Shown: positions 52,731 to 61,858 of the stretch, one piece after another
Layout: each line of letters opens with the position of its first letter
Position numbering within the stretch: position 1 is the first letter of the stretch
Assembly: GCA_042862465.1 (NCBI GenBank)
Contig: JASTVH010000004.1
Location: forward strand, 372,001-436,000
Length of the DNA stretch: 64,000 nucleotides
Direction of reading: 5' to 3'
Source: JASTVH01 sp042862465
Lineage (GTDB): Bacteria > Pseudomonadota > Gammaproteobacteria > Pseudomonadales > Oleiphilaceae
The notes under the pieces: generated by a model
What the model was told of the DNA's origin: nothing
Seen by the model: the letters and a program-made list of their open reading frames with translations, nothing else
Databases searched by the model: none
Translations under genes and position numbers: made by a program

Positions 52731-54413
52731 CTACTGATCGTCGGCGGGCTGCTGGCTCTCCATGGGCGCGCGTATCTGCTGGATACGCTGGCGTTTCTGG
52801 CGCAGCTGGTCCACCACCTCCTCGGCGGAGGTCACGGTGCCTTCCTCCCCCAGCCACAATTCCTGGTTATCAAAAAGCTTGTAAAACTTGCTGCGCTCAC
52901 CCGGTGAGGTTGCCAGGCGCAGAAAGACGTCGTCCCGCCGTTTCAGACCGTTCTCCGCAATCCAGCTGGCAAAGGCCGTGCTGGCGGGGAACTGGGCTTC
53001 CTGCTCCAAAAGATTCAGCCAGTCCGAGGCCAGGTAGGGCCGATAGAGCAGCGCTGCACAGACGGTCTTGTCACCACCCTGGGGTGAGGGGAGCGCGGTG
53101 TCGTGCATGACCTCTGCACCTTTCTTGCCGAACCCCGGCCGCTTGTTACGTCCACCCTGGAAAGGCCCCCGCTGGAGACGCCAGAGCTGATAGTCCAGCG
53201 CCTTCTTGAGGGTGGACTCCGGCATCTTCTGCAGCAGCGGTTTGATGCGGGCACTCAGTTCGCCGCGGTCTTCCGGCAGTTCCAGATCCAGGCCTTCGCT
53301 CTTGCGGTTGAAGAGGAAGCTGGACAGCGGAACAGCCTGATCGATGCGCTGCTGGAAAGCGGCCTGGCCTTCCTTGCGCACCAGGGAATCAGGGTCCTCG
53401 CCCTCGGGCAGCATCAGGAATTGCAGATGGATGCCGTCCACGGCCAGTTCCAGGGCGTTTTCCATCGCCTTGTCTGCGGCCCGGTAGCCGGCGGCGTCGC
53501 CGTCAAAGCAGAACACCAGATGGCGGGCGTGGCGCAGCAGGGCGCTGATGCTGTCGGTGTTGGTGGCGGTCCCCATGCAGGCGACGGCATAGCCAATGCC
53601 GTTCTGGGCCAGGGCAATGACGTCCATGTAGCCTTCCACCACCAGCAGCTTGTCGAGCTGACGCAGACGCTGCATGGCTTCATACAGGCCATAGATCGTG
53701 CGGCTCTTGTGGAAGACATCCGATTCCGGCGAGTTGATGTACTTGGCCTTGTCGTCCCCCAGGGTGCGCCCGCCAAAGGCCACGGTTCGCCCGCGGGTGT
53801 TGCGGATGGGGAACATCACCCGGTTGCGGAACAGGTCCCGGGGCCGGCCGTAGCGGTCGGAGACGGTCCGGGTTTCGATCAGGGCCTTGAGGGTGGGGCG
53901 GTCGACCGCCTGGGCGAGGGCGTCCCCCTGTGGCGGCGCGAAACCCAGCTGGTATTCCTGTTGGATGTCTGGTGTCAGCCCGCGGTTCTTCAAGTAATCC
54001 CGGGCATAGGCTGCGGCGGGATGCTCCTGCAGTGATCGCTGGTAAAAGCGGTTGGCGGTATCCAGGGCGTCACTCAGGGTGCGGGCCTGCTGGATCTCTT
54101 CCCGCGCCTGCTTGTCGTAGGGCACCTCCATGCCCAGCTGCCCGGCCAGCACTTCCACCGCCTCGGTGAAAGCCAGATGGTCGAACTCGCGCACAAAGCT
54201 GATGGCATCGCCGTTGGCGCCGCAGCCGAAGCAGTGATAGAAGCCTTTGTCCGGCCGCACATGGAAGGAGGGCGTGCGCTCGTCGTGGAAGGGGCAGCAG
54301 GCCCAGAAGCTGCCGCCCTTCTTCTTGAGTTCGATGCGCCGGCGAACCACCTCCACCAGGTCGGTCCGCTCCAGCAGATTGTCGATAAAGCTTTGCGGAA
54401 TCAATCCGCTCAT
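52731..54413 (-). CDS. dnaG: DNA primase
   Basis: DnaG makes the RNA primers for replication. The N-terminal zinc-binding domain has C40, H43, C61 and C64, followed by the TOPRIM catalytic domain (LLVVEGYMDVIAL and the later DGD-type acidic motif CFDGDAAG). The C-terminal helicase-binding domain completes it. The ATG at 54413 (MSGLIPQSF) gives 560 residues, shorter than the 581 of E. coli. It lies in the conserved cluster with rpsU and rpoD. Confidence 0.96.
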   Translation of the reverse strand: MSGLIPQSFIDNLLERTDLVEVVRRRIELKKKGGSFWACCPFHDERTPSFHVRPDKGFYHCFGCGANGDAISFVREFDHLAFTEAVEVLAGQLGMEVPYDKQAREEIQQARTLSDALDTANRFYQRSLQEHPAAAYARDYLKNRGLTPDIQQEYQLGFAPPQGDALAQAVDRPTLKALIETRTVSDRYGRPRDLFRNRVMFPIRNTRGRTVAFGGRTLGDDKAKYINSPESDVFHKSRTIYGLYEAMQRLRQLDKLLVVEGYMDVIALAQNGIGYAVACMGTATNTDSISALLRHARHLVFCFDGDAAGYRAADKAMENALELAVDGIHLQFLMLPEGEDPDSLVRKEGQAAFQQRIDQAVPLSSFLFNRKSEGLDLELPEDRGELSARIKPLLQKMPESTLKKALDYQLWRLQRGPFQGGRNKRPGFGKKGAEVMHDTALPSPQGGDKTVCAALLYRPYLASDWLNLLEQEAQFPASTAFASWIAENGLKRRDDVFLRLATSPGERSKFYKLFDNQELWLGEEGTVTSAEEVVDQLRQKRQRIQQIRAPMESQQPADDQ

Positions 54414-54491
54414 GGAGGCTGCCTGCTTAGGGTGGTTGGAGCACAAATTGCTACGGAACGCCCCTTCAAGGCGTTCCGGACAAAGAACAGT

Positions 54492-54944
54492 TTAGCTCAG
54501 TGCGGCGCGGACTTTCTTGCTGACGGCGCCCATATCGGCGCGACCCTGCAATTGCGGTTTGAGCAGGCCCATGACCTTGCCCATGTCCTGCATGCCGTTG
54601 GCGTCGGACTTGCTGATGGCATCGCGGACGAGGCCGTCGATTTCGTCTTCGGTCAGGGCCGCCGGCAGGAATTCCTCAATGATGACCATCTCGGCCTTCT
54701 CGCGGTCCGCCAGATCGTCGCGGCCGGCGTCTTCGTACTGAGCGGTGGCATCGCGGCGCTGCTTGAGCATCTTGTCCAGCACGGCCAGCACTTCGCTGTC
54801 GTCCAATTCGCGGCGCTCGTCGATTTCGATCTGTTTAATGGCGGCCTGCATCATGCGGATGGTACCGAGGCGGTCCTTGTCCTTGTTCCGCATGGCCGTT
54901 TTCATGGCGTCGGTGATGCTTGCTTTCAGAGTCTGTTCAGCCAT
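54492..54944 (-). CDS. yqeY: GatB/YqeY domain protein
   Basis: The 150-residue protein corresponds to the YqeY family, related to the tail domain of the GatB amidotransferase subunit (VIIEEFLPAALTEDEIDGLV; KVMGLLKPQLQGRADM). It may bind tRNA, but its function is unproven. It lies between rpsU and dnaG, as in Pseudomonas. Confidence 0.93.
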   Translation of the reverse strand: MAEQTLKASITDAMKTAMRNKDKDRLGTIRMMQAAIKQIEIDERRELDDSEVLAVLDKMLKQRRDATAQYEDAGRDDLADREKAEMVIIEEFLPAALTEDEIDGLVRDAISKSDANGMQDMGKVMGLLKPQLQGRADMGAVSKKVRAALS

Positions 54945-55078
54945 TTCCGTAGCCCTCAGTGCGTATCGAATCGGGTGTTCGAGTGTACTGTCTCACCGCT
55001 GGCGGCGCCATCCGCGAGACTCCTTACGGGCGGATAATCGGCACGATGGGTGAAACTGACCACTCGCCACAAACAATA

Positions 55079-55100
55079 ACGCCCACCAAAGGGTGGGCGT
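55079..55100 (-). terminator. hairpin downstream of rpsU
   Basis: The arms acgcccacc and ggtgggcgt surround a four-base loop, with a partly T-rich tract beyond it on the minus strand. A further imperfect hairpin (about 55113-55145) lies nearer the rpsU stop. Partial termination here could raise rpsU output over dnaG and rpoD. Confidence 0.55.
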
Positions 55101-55162
55101 CAAATAGCATCGACCCGTCATTCTCCACCAGGTGGAGGACGGGTTTTCAGCGCTGTACCGAC

Positions 55163-55378
55163 TTAGTACAGACGCTCGAAGCGCTTCTGTTCGCGTTGGA
55201 GCTTCTTGAGATGGCGCTTGACGGCTGCCGCAGCTTTACGCTTGCGGACTGCAGTCGGCTTCTCATAGCTTTCGCGACGACGCACTTCTGAAAGGATGCC
55301 CGCCTTTTCACACGAACGCTTGAAGCGACGCAGAGCTACGTCAAACGGCTCATTCTCTCTCACTTTTACAGAAGGCAT
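55163..55378 (-). CDS. rpsU: ribosomal protein bS21
   Basis: The 71-residue basic protein (MPSVKVRENEPFDVALRRFKR to KRFERLY) is the small-subunit protein S21. It heads the macromolecular synthesis cluster on the minus strand and is divergent from tsaD, as in enterics and Pseudomonas. The length equals E. coli S21. Confidence 0.98.
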   Translation of the reverse strand: MPSVKVRENEPFDVALRRFKRSCEKAGILSEVRRRESYEKPTAVRKRKAAAAVKRHLKKLQREQKRFERLY

Positions 55379-55461
55379 TCGAAAATCACCACCTTAACGT
55401 TGGGTTTGCTTTTTAAAACGAATCGATTGTTTAAAACCTGTACGATTCTATAGGGTCGCGA

Positions 55462-55491
55462 ATTGTAGTCGTAATTTGCGTTCTTTGTAAA
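55462..55491 (-). promoter_or_regulatory. sigma-70 promoter for rpsU
   Basis: On the minus strand TTTACA (55486-55491) and TACAAT (55462-55467) are separated by 18 bases, about 84 bases upstream of the rpsU start. On the plus strand an extended -10-like TGTTAGAAT (55525-55532 region) may serve tsaD. Confidence 0.6.
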
Positions 55492-55568
55492 GCCCTGCCT
55501 GGGGGACTTCTTCAGGGGTTCCTTGTTAGAATGCGCGCAATTTCACGATTGATACGAGTGGGTAGCGA

Positions 55569-56630
55569 ATGCGGGTATTGGGAATTGAAACCTCCTGCGA
55601 TGAAACCGGTGTGGCCGTCTTTGACGCCCAACAGGGGCTGCTGGCTCACGCCCTCTACAGCCAGGTGGGCATGCACGCCGATTACGGCGGCGTGGTCCCC
55701 GAACTGGCGTCCCGGGATCATGTGCGCAAGCTGTTACCGCTGATCGAGCAGACCCTGGACGAAGGCGGCCTGCGCCTGGAGGATCTGGACGCCATCACCT
55801 ACACCGCCGGACCGGGCCTGATCGGGGCGCTGATGGTGGGCGGCTCGGTGGCTCACGCCCTCGCGCTGTCGCTGGATGTGCCGGTGCTGGGCATTCATCA
55901 CATGGAAGGCCACTTGCTGGCGCCAATGCTGGAACCGGAGCCGCCCGAGTTTCCGTTTGTCGCGCTGCTGGTATCCGGTGGTCATACCCAGTTGGTGGAT
56001 GTGCGCGGGATCGGTGATTACGCGCTGCTGGGGGAATCGGTGGACGACGCGGCCGGGGAAGCCTTCGACAAGACCGCCAAGATGCTCGGGCTGGACTACC
56101 CCGGCGGCCCGCAGGTCAGCGCTCTGGCCGAGAAGGGCCGGGACGACCGCTACCGTTTCCCGCGGCCGATGACGGACCGGCCCGGCCTGGATTTCAGCTT
56201 CAGTGGCCTGAAGACCTTCACCCTCAATACCGTCGAAGCGGCGAAAAAGGCCGGTGACTATGACGACCAGGTGCGGGCCGATATTGCCCGGGCCTTTGAA
56301 GTGGCAGTCGCCGATACCCTGGCGATCAAGTGCCGTCGCGCCCTGCGGGAAACCGGTCGCAACCGGCTGGTGATCGCCGGCGGGGTGAGCGCCAACAAGA
56401 CGCTGCGGGCCCGGCTGAACCATACCGCCAAGAAGGAACGGGCCCGGGTGTTCTATGCCCGCCCGGAATTCTGTACCGACAACGGCGCCATGATTGCCTA
56501 CGCCGGCTGCCAGCGCTTGCTGGCCGGGCAGCGGGACGGGGACCGGATTCTGGCCGTGCCGCGCTGGCCCCTGGATAGCCTGCCTTCGCTGCAAGCGGCC
56601 TGTGACAACGGCTTGTATTCCGGACGCTGA
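55569..56630 (+). CDS. tsaD: tRNA threonylcarbamoyladenosine synthase TsaD
   Basis: TsaD transfers the threonylcarbamoyl group to A37 of tRNAs that read ANN codons. The metal-binding H111 and H115 are in HHMEGH, and GIETSCDETGVAVFD and TAGPGLIGALMVG are family motifs. The length of 353 residues is normal (E. coli 337). It is divergent from rpsU across a 190-base promoter region and convergent with plsY. Confidence 0.97.
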   Translation: MRVLGIETSCDETGVAVFDAQQGLLAHALYSQVGMHADYGGVVPELASRDHVRKLLPLIEQTLDEGGLRLEDLDAITYTAGPGLIGALMVGGSVAHALALSLDVPVLGIHHMEGHLLAPMLEPEPPEFPFVALLVSGGHTQLVDVRGIGDYALLGESVDDAAGEAFDKTAKMLGLDYPGGPQVSALAEKGRDDRYRFPRPMTDRPGLDFSFSGLKTFTLNTVEAAKKAGDYDDQVRADIARAFEVAVADTLAIKCRRALRETGRNRLVIAGGVSANKTLRARLNHTAKKERARVFYARPEFCTDNGAMIAYAGCQRLLAGQRDGDRILAVPRWPLDSLPSLQAACDNGLYSGR

Positions 56631-56642
56631 AACGGCACGCGG

Positions 56643-57224
56643 TCAGAGCCGTTTTTCCTCGCCGCGCCACAAGCGCAGAATGTTGTCACGGTGGCGAATC
56701 AGCATGGCGAGGCTGAGTAACAGAAAGAGGGCAAGATCCTCGGGATTGAGCCAGTAGCTGACCACCGGCGCGATCAGGGCAGCGGTGATGGAGGCCACCG
56801 CGGAGATGCGGGTGATGCCGGCCAGGGTGACCCAGACTGTCGCCAACAGGGCGGTGGTCGCCGGCGCCAGCGCCAGGCCCACGCCCAAAGCCGTGGCCAC
56901 CCCCTTGCCGCCATGGAAATGGTGGAAAACCGGGAACATGTGGCCGATTACCGCCGCGATGCCGATCAGGGCCTGGACCCAGGGGGCGACGCCCCAGGCA
57001 CCGGCGAGGGCGACAGGCAGCGCCCCCTTGGCCGCATCACCGGCCAGGGTCAGGCCCGCCGGCAGCCAGCCGCCGAGCCGATAGACATTGGTGGCGCCGG
57101 GATTCCGGGAGCCGCTGGTCAGCGGCGAAGGCAGCTGCAGCGCCTGGCAGATGCGCGGGGCAAACAGCACCGAGCCGCACAGGTAGCCCAGCAGGCAAAG
57201 AATGGACAGATTGAAAAGCGTCAT
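56643..57224 (-). CDS. plsY: acyl-phosphate:glycerol-3-phosphate acyltransferase
   Basis: PlsY starts phospholipid synthesis by acylating glycerol 3-phosphate from acyl-phosphate. The 193-residue membrane protein has the conserved GSRNPGATNVYR and HFHGGKGVATALG segments and about five membrane helices. The ATG at 57224 matches the family start; the upstream extension to 57428 is unlike it. It is divergent from folB with 91 bases between the chosen starts. Confidence 0.95.
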   Translation of the reverse strand: MTLFNLSILCLLGYLCGSVLFAPRICQALQLPSPLTSGSRNPGATNVYRLGGWLPAGLTLAGDAAKGALPVALAGAWGVAPWVQALIGIAAVIGHMFPVFHHFHGGKGVATALGVGLALAPATTALLATVWVTLAGITRISAVASITAALIAPVVSYWLNPEDLALFLLLSLAMLIRHRDNILRLWRGEEKRL

Positions 57225-57315
57225 AGTCTGGACCGGCCCTGGCTCTGGCGCTGGAAAATGAGGCAAGCATTGCGAGGTTATGCCGGAGGCCGACGCATTG
57301 CAACGGGAGACGACC

Positions 57316-57669
57316 TTGGACAAGGTGACCATCAACAGCCTGGCCGTGGAAGCCGTGATCGGCGTGTACGACTGGGAACGTGACGTACGCCAGCGCCTGC
57401 TGGTGGATCTGGAGCTGGGGTGGGACAACCGCCAGCCGGGCGCCTCGGACCGGGTGGAGGATGCCCTGGACTACACCGAAGTGGCCGCCGAGGTGACGCG
57501 GGTGCTGGTGGAAGGCCGTTTCCAGCTACTGGAGGCGGCGGTGGAAGCGCTTTGTCTGGCGCTGCAATCCCGCTTCGGGGTGCCCTGGTTGAGGGTGCAT
57601 CTGCGCAAGCCGGGGGCGCTGCCGGGCGCGGATCATGTCGGTGTGTGCATTGAGCGGGGGGAGGGGTGA
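57316..57669 (+). CDS. folB: dihydroneopterin aldolase
   Basis: FolB splits 7,8-dihydroneopterin in folate synthesis. The 117-residue protein aligns from MDKVTINSLAVEAVIGVYDWER to the KPGALPGADHVGV segment. This start requires TTG at 57316, with gggaga upstream; an ATG at 57280 in frame would add 12 residues unlike the family. It overlaps folK by four bases (GTGA). Confidence 0.93.
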   Translation: MDKVTINSLAVEAVIGVYDWERDVRQRLLVDLELGWDNRQPGASDRVEDALDYTEVAAEVTRVLVEGRFQLLEAAVEALCLALQSRFGVPWLRVHLRKPGALPGADHVGVCIERGEG

Positions 57670-58190
57670 GCCATCTCTTTCTGGGTATAGGCAGCAACAC
57701 CTCTCCCGAGCACTACGTGCGTCAGGCGCTGGATGCCCTGCAAGCACGGCTCGGGGCGCTGGAGATTTCCTCGGTGTATGAAAGTGAAGCGGTTGGCTTT
57801 GACGGCACCAATTTTCTCAATCTGGTGGTGGCCGCCGATTGCAACCTGCCCCTGGACGAACTCTCCCGCTGGCTCAAACAGCTGGAAGCCGACAACGGCC
57901 GTCGGCGCGACACGCCCAAGTTCAGCCCACGCACCCTGGATGTGGACATCCTCGCCTACGGTGATCTGACCGGCATGATCCATGGCATCGAGCTGCCCCG
58001 GGCGGAAATTCTTACCAATGCCTTTGTGCTACAGCCACTGGCGGAAATCGCTCCTGAGGTGGAACACCCCGTTCTTGGCCGGCCCTATGGCGAGCTGTGG
58101 GGTGAGTATCGGAGCGAGCAGAAGTTATGGCCGGTACCGTTTGTTTGGCGGGGGAGGAAAATCTCGCCGCGTGGGCAAGGAGGCTGTTGA
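57666..58190 (+). CDS. folK: HPPK-type 6-hydroxymethyl-7,8-dihydropterin pyrophosphokinase, copy 1
   Basis: A 174-residue HPPK homologue with the N-terminal LFLGIGSNTSPE and the pterin/ATP motif KFSPRTLDVDIL. It starts at GTG 57666 inside the folB stop. Folate synthesis needs one HPPK; a second, more canonical copy lies at 61859-62371. This copy has the compact form found beside folB in Pseudomonas (PA0583-like) and could have a changed role. The C-terminal residues (about from 145) are less conserved and run close to a REP-like repeat. Confidence 0.88.
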   Translation: MSHLFLGIGSNTSPEHYVRQALDALQARLGALEISSVYESEAVGFDGTNFLNLVVAADCNLPLDELSRWLKQLEADNGRRRDTPKFSPRTLDVDILAYGDLTGMIHGIELPRAEILTNAFVLQPLAEIAPEVEHPVLGRPYGELWGEYRSEQKLWPVPFVWRGRKISPRGQGGC

Positions 58191-58215
58191 CCGTTTTCCC
58201 GCTCGATTTCACCCA

Positions 58216-58305
58216 CGTCATTCCCGCGAAGGCGGGAATCCAGAGTATGCAACGATCAAGGCCAGATGCTTGCCGCCCTGGATCCCCGCCTTCGCGGGGA
58301 TGACG
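58216..58305. repeat. REP-like inverted pair (TCATTCCCGCGAAGGCGGGAA type)
   Basis: Two 28-base arms (58216-58243 and 58278-58305), each a palindrome around GCGAAGGC/GCCTTCGC, are inverted copies matching at 26 of 28 positions. Between them lie 34 bases. They form a double hairpin beyond folK and before the convergent pgi. Such bacterial interspersed palindromes are common in gammaproteobacteria. Confidence 0.92.
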
Positions 58306-58345
58306 GCAGATGGGGCTCCCCGGGATGCTGTAGGACGAGCGCCCC

Positions 58346-60007
58346 CTAATGACTATGCCGTGCCTTGAATAATTCCACCAGCCCGGCCGTTGAACTGTCC
58401 ATCTCGCTCCCATCCTCCTTCTTGCCGAGCAACCGCGGCAGAATATCCTTGCCCAGCTGCTTGCCGAGCTCCACGCCCCACTGATCGAAGGAATCGATAT
58501 TCCAGATCGCCCCCTGCACGTACACCTTGTGCTCGTACAGGGCGATCAGCGCACCGATGGTCCGGGGCGTGGCCTTTTCGAAGACCAGGGTGTTGCTCGG
58601 CTTGTTGCCCGGGATGGTCTTGTGCGGTGCCAGTGCCTGGGCCTCCGCATCGCTCAGACCCTGGTCCCTGAGTTCCTGGAAGGCTTCGTCACGGGTCTTG
58701 CCCCGCATTAGCGCCTGGGTCTGGCTCAGGCAGTTGGCGAAGAGGATGGCGTGATGGTTGGCCACCGGGTTGTGGGTCTTCAACGGAATGATGAAATCCG
58801 CCGGTGATAGCCGGGTGCCCTGGTGCAGGAGCTGGTGATAGGCGTGCTGGCCGTTGGCGCCGGCGCCACCCCAGATGATGGGGCCGGTGTCGTAGTCCAC
58901 TTCGGTGCCGTGGCGGGTCACTGACTTGCCGTTGCTCTCCATGTCCAGTTGTTGCAGGTGCGCGGGCAGGCCGCGCAGGTAATGGTCGTAGGGCAGGATG
59001 GCATGGGAGTCGGCGTCGAAGAAGTTGCCGTACCAGATGCCGAGCAGGCCCATGATCACCGGCATGTTCTCTTCCAGCGGTGTGTTGCGGAAATGCTGGT
59101 CCATGGCATAGGCGCCGGAGAGCAGGGCGCGGAAGTTCTCGATGCCGATGGTCAATGCCGTGGGTAGGCCGATGGCGGACCACAGGGAATAGCGTCCGCC
59201 CACCCAGTCCCACATGGGGAAGATGTTTTCCCGGGCGATGCCGAAGCGTTCGGCTTCTTCGGCGTTGGCCGTCACGGCCACGAAGTGCTTGGCAATGGTT
59301 TCCTCGGTGCCGCCGTTATGCAGGAACCACTCCCGGGCCACCAGGGTGTTTTCCAGTGTCTCCTGGGTCTTGAAGGATTTCGACTGGATCAGGAACAGGG
59401 TGGTTTCCGGGTCGATGTGGCGCAGCACTTCGGTGATGTGGGAACCATCGATGTTGGCCACGTAATGACAGTTCAGCTGGCCGTGCCAGTAGGGCTTGAG
59501 GGAAGCGGACACCAGCTTGGGCCCCAGGAAGGAACCGCCGATACCGATACTGACAATGTGCTTGAACGGTTTGTTGGAGAACCCCCGCCACTGGGTGCTA
59601 CGGATGCGCCAGACGAATTCTTCCATGCGATCGAGGGTGTCCAGCACCAGCGGCATGATGTCCTCGCCGTCCACCTGGATCGGTTCCTCGCTGAGGTTGC
59701 GCAGCGCCACGTGAAGGGCCGGGCGTTTTTCCGTGTTGTTGATGGCCGCGCCCCGAAACATGGCTTCGATCTGTTCCGGCAGGGCACAGCTGCGCGCCAG
59801 ACTGAACAGCTTGTCCAGGGTCGCCTGGGTGATGCGGTTCTTGGAGTAGTCCAGCATGAGGCCCGCAGCACTCGCGCAATAGCGCTCGAAGCGATCCGGG
59901 TCCTCGGCAAACAGGTCGCGCATGTGAACGTCGCGCATCTGCTCGGCATGTTCGAGCAGGGCCTGCCACTCGGGGCGTTGGGTCAGCGAGGTGTCGGGCT
60001 TGTTCAT
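58346..60007 (-). CDS. pgi: glucose-6-phosphate isomerase
   Basis: Pgi interconverts glucose 6-phosphate and fructose 6-phosphate. The 553-residue protein contains GIGGSFLGP and the two signature regions (FDQWGVELGKQLG and the DYDTGPIIWGGAGANGQHAY region). The length matches E. coli (549). It begins 15 bases after panC on the same strand. In Pseudomonas panD lies between panC and pgi; here it does not. Confidence 0.96.
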   Translation of the reverse strand: MNKPDTSLTQRPEWQALLEHAEQMRDVHMRDLFAEDPDRFERYCASAAGLMLDYSKNRITQATLDKLFSLARSCALPEQIEAMFRGAAINNTEKRPALHVALRNLSEEPIQVDGEDIMPLVLDTLDRMEEFVWRIRSTQWRGFSNKPFKHIVSIGIGGSFLGPKLVSASLKPYWHGQLNCHYVANIDGSHITEVLRHIDPETTLFLIQSKSFKTQETLENTLVAREWFLHNGGTEETIAKHFVAVTANAEEAERFGIARENIFPMWDWVGGRYSLWSAIGLPTALTIGIENFRALLSGAYAMDQHFRNTPLEENMPVIMGLLGIWYGNFFDADSHAILPYDHYLRGLPAHLQQLDMESNGKSVTRHGTEVDYDTGPIIWGGAGANGQHAYHQLLHQGTRLSPADFIIPLKTHNPVANHHAILFANCLSQTQALMRGKTRDEAFQELRDQGLSDAEAQALAPHKTIPGNKPSNTLVFEKATPRTIGALIALYEHKVYVQGAIWNIDSFDQWGVELGKQLGKDILPRLLGKKEDGSEMDSSTAGLVELFKARHSH

Positions 60008-60021
60008 GTCGTTCCTTCGAG

Positions 60022-60870
60022 CTAGAGATCGACTGTGACGTTGTCGATCAGGCGGGTGGTGCCGAGTTTGGCGGCCGCCAGGATGGCAATGTGGGGGTCA
60101 TCCGCGGCCGCCGGGCGCAAGGTGTCGCGGTGCACGATGTTGAAATAGTCCGGTTCGAAACCCTGGGCCTTGAGTGTTTCGTTGGCGTCCTGCTGCAGCT
60201 GTCCGAAATTCCGGTTGCCGGCCTTGATGGCGTCGGCAGTCTGGCTCAGGCAGCGGTAGAGCGCCGGCGCCCGGGCGCGTTCGTCTTCGCTCAGATAGCC
60301 GTTGCGGGAGCTCATCGCGAGGCCGTCTTTTTCCCGCACGGTAGCGGCGCCAACGATCTTCACCGGCATGAACAGGTCCCGCACCATCTTGCGGATGACC
60401 GCCAGTTGCTGGAAATCCTTCTGACCGAAGATGGCGCTGTCCGGCTGCACCATGTTGAACAGCATGGTGACCACGGTAGCCACGCCGGTGAAGTGGCCGG
60501 GGCGGCTGGCGCCGCAGTGCAGTTCGGTGATGTCCGGCACGCTGACCTGGGTCTGGTGACCCATGCCTTCCGGATAGACTTCCGAGACCGGGGGCGCAAA
60601 GACCAGATCACAGCCGGCTTCGGAGAGCTTTTCCTGATCCTCCTGCAGGGTGCGCGGGTAGGCGTCCAGATCCTCGTTAGGGCCAAACTGCATGGGATTG
60701 ACGAAGATGCTGGCCACCACGAAGTCGCCCTGCACACAGGCTTCCTTCACCAGGCTCAGGTGACCTTCGTGCAGGTTGCCCATGGTGGGGACCAGGGCGA
60801 TGCGGACGCCCTTCTCGCGCTGGCGGTGAATGATGGCGCGTAGTTCGCTGACGGTATGGACGGTTCTCAT
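60022..60870 (-). CDS. panC: pantothenate synthetase
   Basis: PanC joins pantoate and beta-alanine with ATP to give pantothenate. The nucleotidyltransferase HxGH motif is HEGH at 34-37 in MGNLHEGHLSL, and SSRNGYLS matches the KMSKS-like region. ATG 60870 gives 282 residues, as in E. coli. Its start overlaps the panB stop by 4 bases. Confidence 0.96.
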   Translation of the reverse strand: MRTVHTVSELRAIIHRQREKGVRIALVPTMGNLHEGHLSLVKEACVQGDFVVASIFVNPMQFGPNEDLDAYPRTLQEDQEKLSEAGCDLVFAPPVSEVYPEGMGHQTQVSVPDITELHCGASRPGHFTGVATVVTMLFNMVQPDSAIFGQKDFQQLAVIRKMVRDLFMPVKIVGAATVREKDGLAMSSRNGYLSEDERARAPALYRCLSQTADAIKAGNRNFGQLQQDANETLKAQGFEPDYFNIVHRDTLRPAAADDPHIAILAAAKLGTTRLIDNVTVDL

Positions 60871-61661
60871 GAGGAGAAGCAATGCTCCGGTTCGGGGAAT
60901 CGTTTTTCGCGCACGGCGGCCACATAGGCTTCGATGGCGCCCTGCACCGAGTCGGCCTCGGCCATGAAATTCTTGACGAAGCGCGGACGGCGGCCCGGGG
61001 TGACGCCGAGCATGTCGTGCAGCACCAGGACCTGACCGTCGGTATTGGGGCCGGCACCGATGCCGATTACCGGCGCCTCCACCGCTTCGGTGATGCGCGC
61101 GCCAAGTTCGCTGGGCACGCACTCCAGCAGGATGATATCAGCCCCGGCTTCCACCAGCATGCGGGCATGGCGCACCATCTGGTCCGCGGCGCGCTCTTCC
61201 TTGCCCTGGACCTTGTAGCCGCCGAACTTGTTGACGAACTGTGGGGTCAGGCCCAGGTGCGCGCACACCGGAACGCCGCGTTCGCTCAGGCAGCGGATGG
61301 TGGGTTCCATCCAGTCGGTGCCTTCCAGTTTGACCATGTGGGCACCGGCCCGCATGAGTTGGGCGGCATTCTCCATGGCCTGTTCCGGGGTGCCGTAACT
61401 GAGAAAGGGCATGTCCGCCATCAGCAGGGCACCGCGATTGCCCTGGGCCACGCAGCGGACGTGGTAGGCCATGTCGTCCATGGTCACCGGCAGGGTGCTG
61501 GTTTGCCCCTGCAATACCATGCCCAGCGAATCGCCGACCAGCATGACGTCGGTACCGGCTTCGCTGACCACCTGCGCAAACGTGGCATCGTAGGCCGTGA
61601 GAACGCTGAACTTCTCGCCCTGGGCCTTGCGATCCCGCAGGGTGTTGATGGTAACCGCCAT
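60867..61661 (-). CDS. panB: ketopantoate hydroxymethyltransferase
   Basis: PanB adds a hydroxymethyl group to 2-oxoisovalerate, the first step towards pantothenate. The 264-residue protein has LTAYDATFAQ, GDSLGMVLQGQ and the conserved IGIGAGPNTDGQVLVLHD motif. It overlaps panC by four bases (ATGA). A 197-base gap separates it from the second folK. Confidence 0.96.
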   Translation of the reverse strand: MAVTINTLRDRKAQGEKFSVLTAYDATFAQVVSEAGTDVMLVGDSLGMVLQGQTSTLPVTMDDMAYHVRCVAQGNRGALLMADMPFLSYGTPEQAMENAAQLMRAGAHMVKLEGTDWMEPTIRCLSERGVPVCAHLGLTPQFVNKFGGYKVQGKEERAADQMVRHARMLVEAGADIILLECVPSELGARITEAVEAPVIGIGAGPNTDGQVLVLHDMLGVTPGRRPRFVKNFMAEADSVQGAIEAYVAAVREKRFPEPEHCFSS

Positions 61662-61858
61662 ATCACGTGTCCTCTTTCAGCCGGGTGGGATGCAGTACAC
61701 GCTCGCGGCGTCCACTGCACAACGGATTCTGTGCGTCGACTGGGCTTTGGGGAATGTGCCGAACCGATCCTGCAGGCAACAGCTTGGAAGACCAGCGTAA
61801 AGCTGCAGGGGTCGTCGTTCCCACAAGAAAGTTCCCTAAGGTTAATCGTGCCGCCGGT

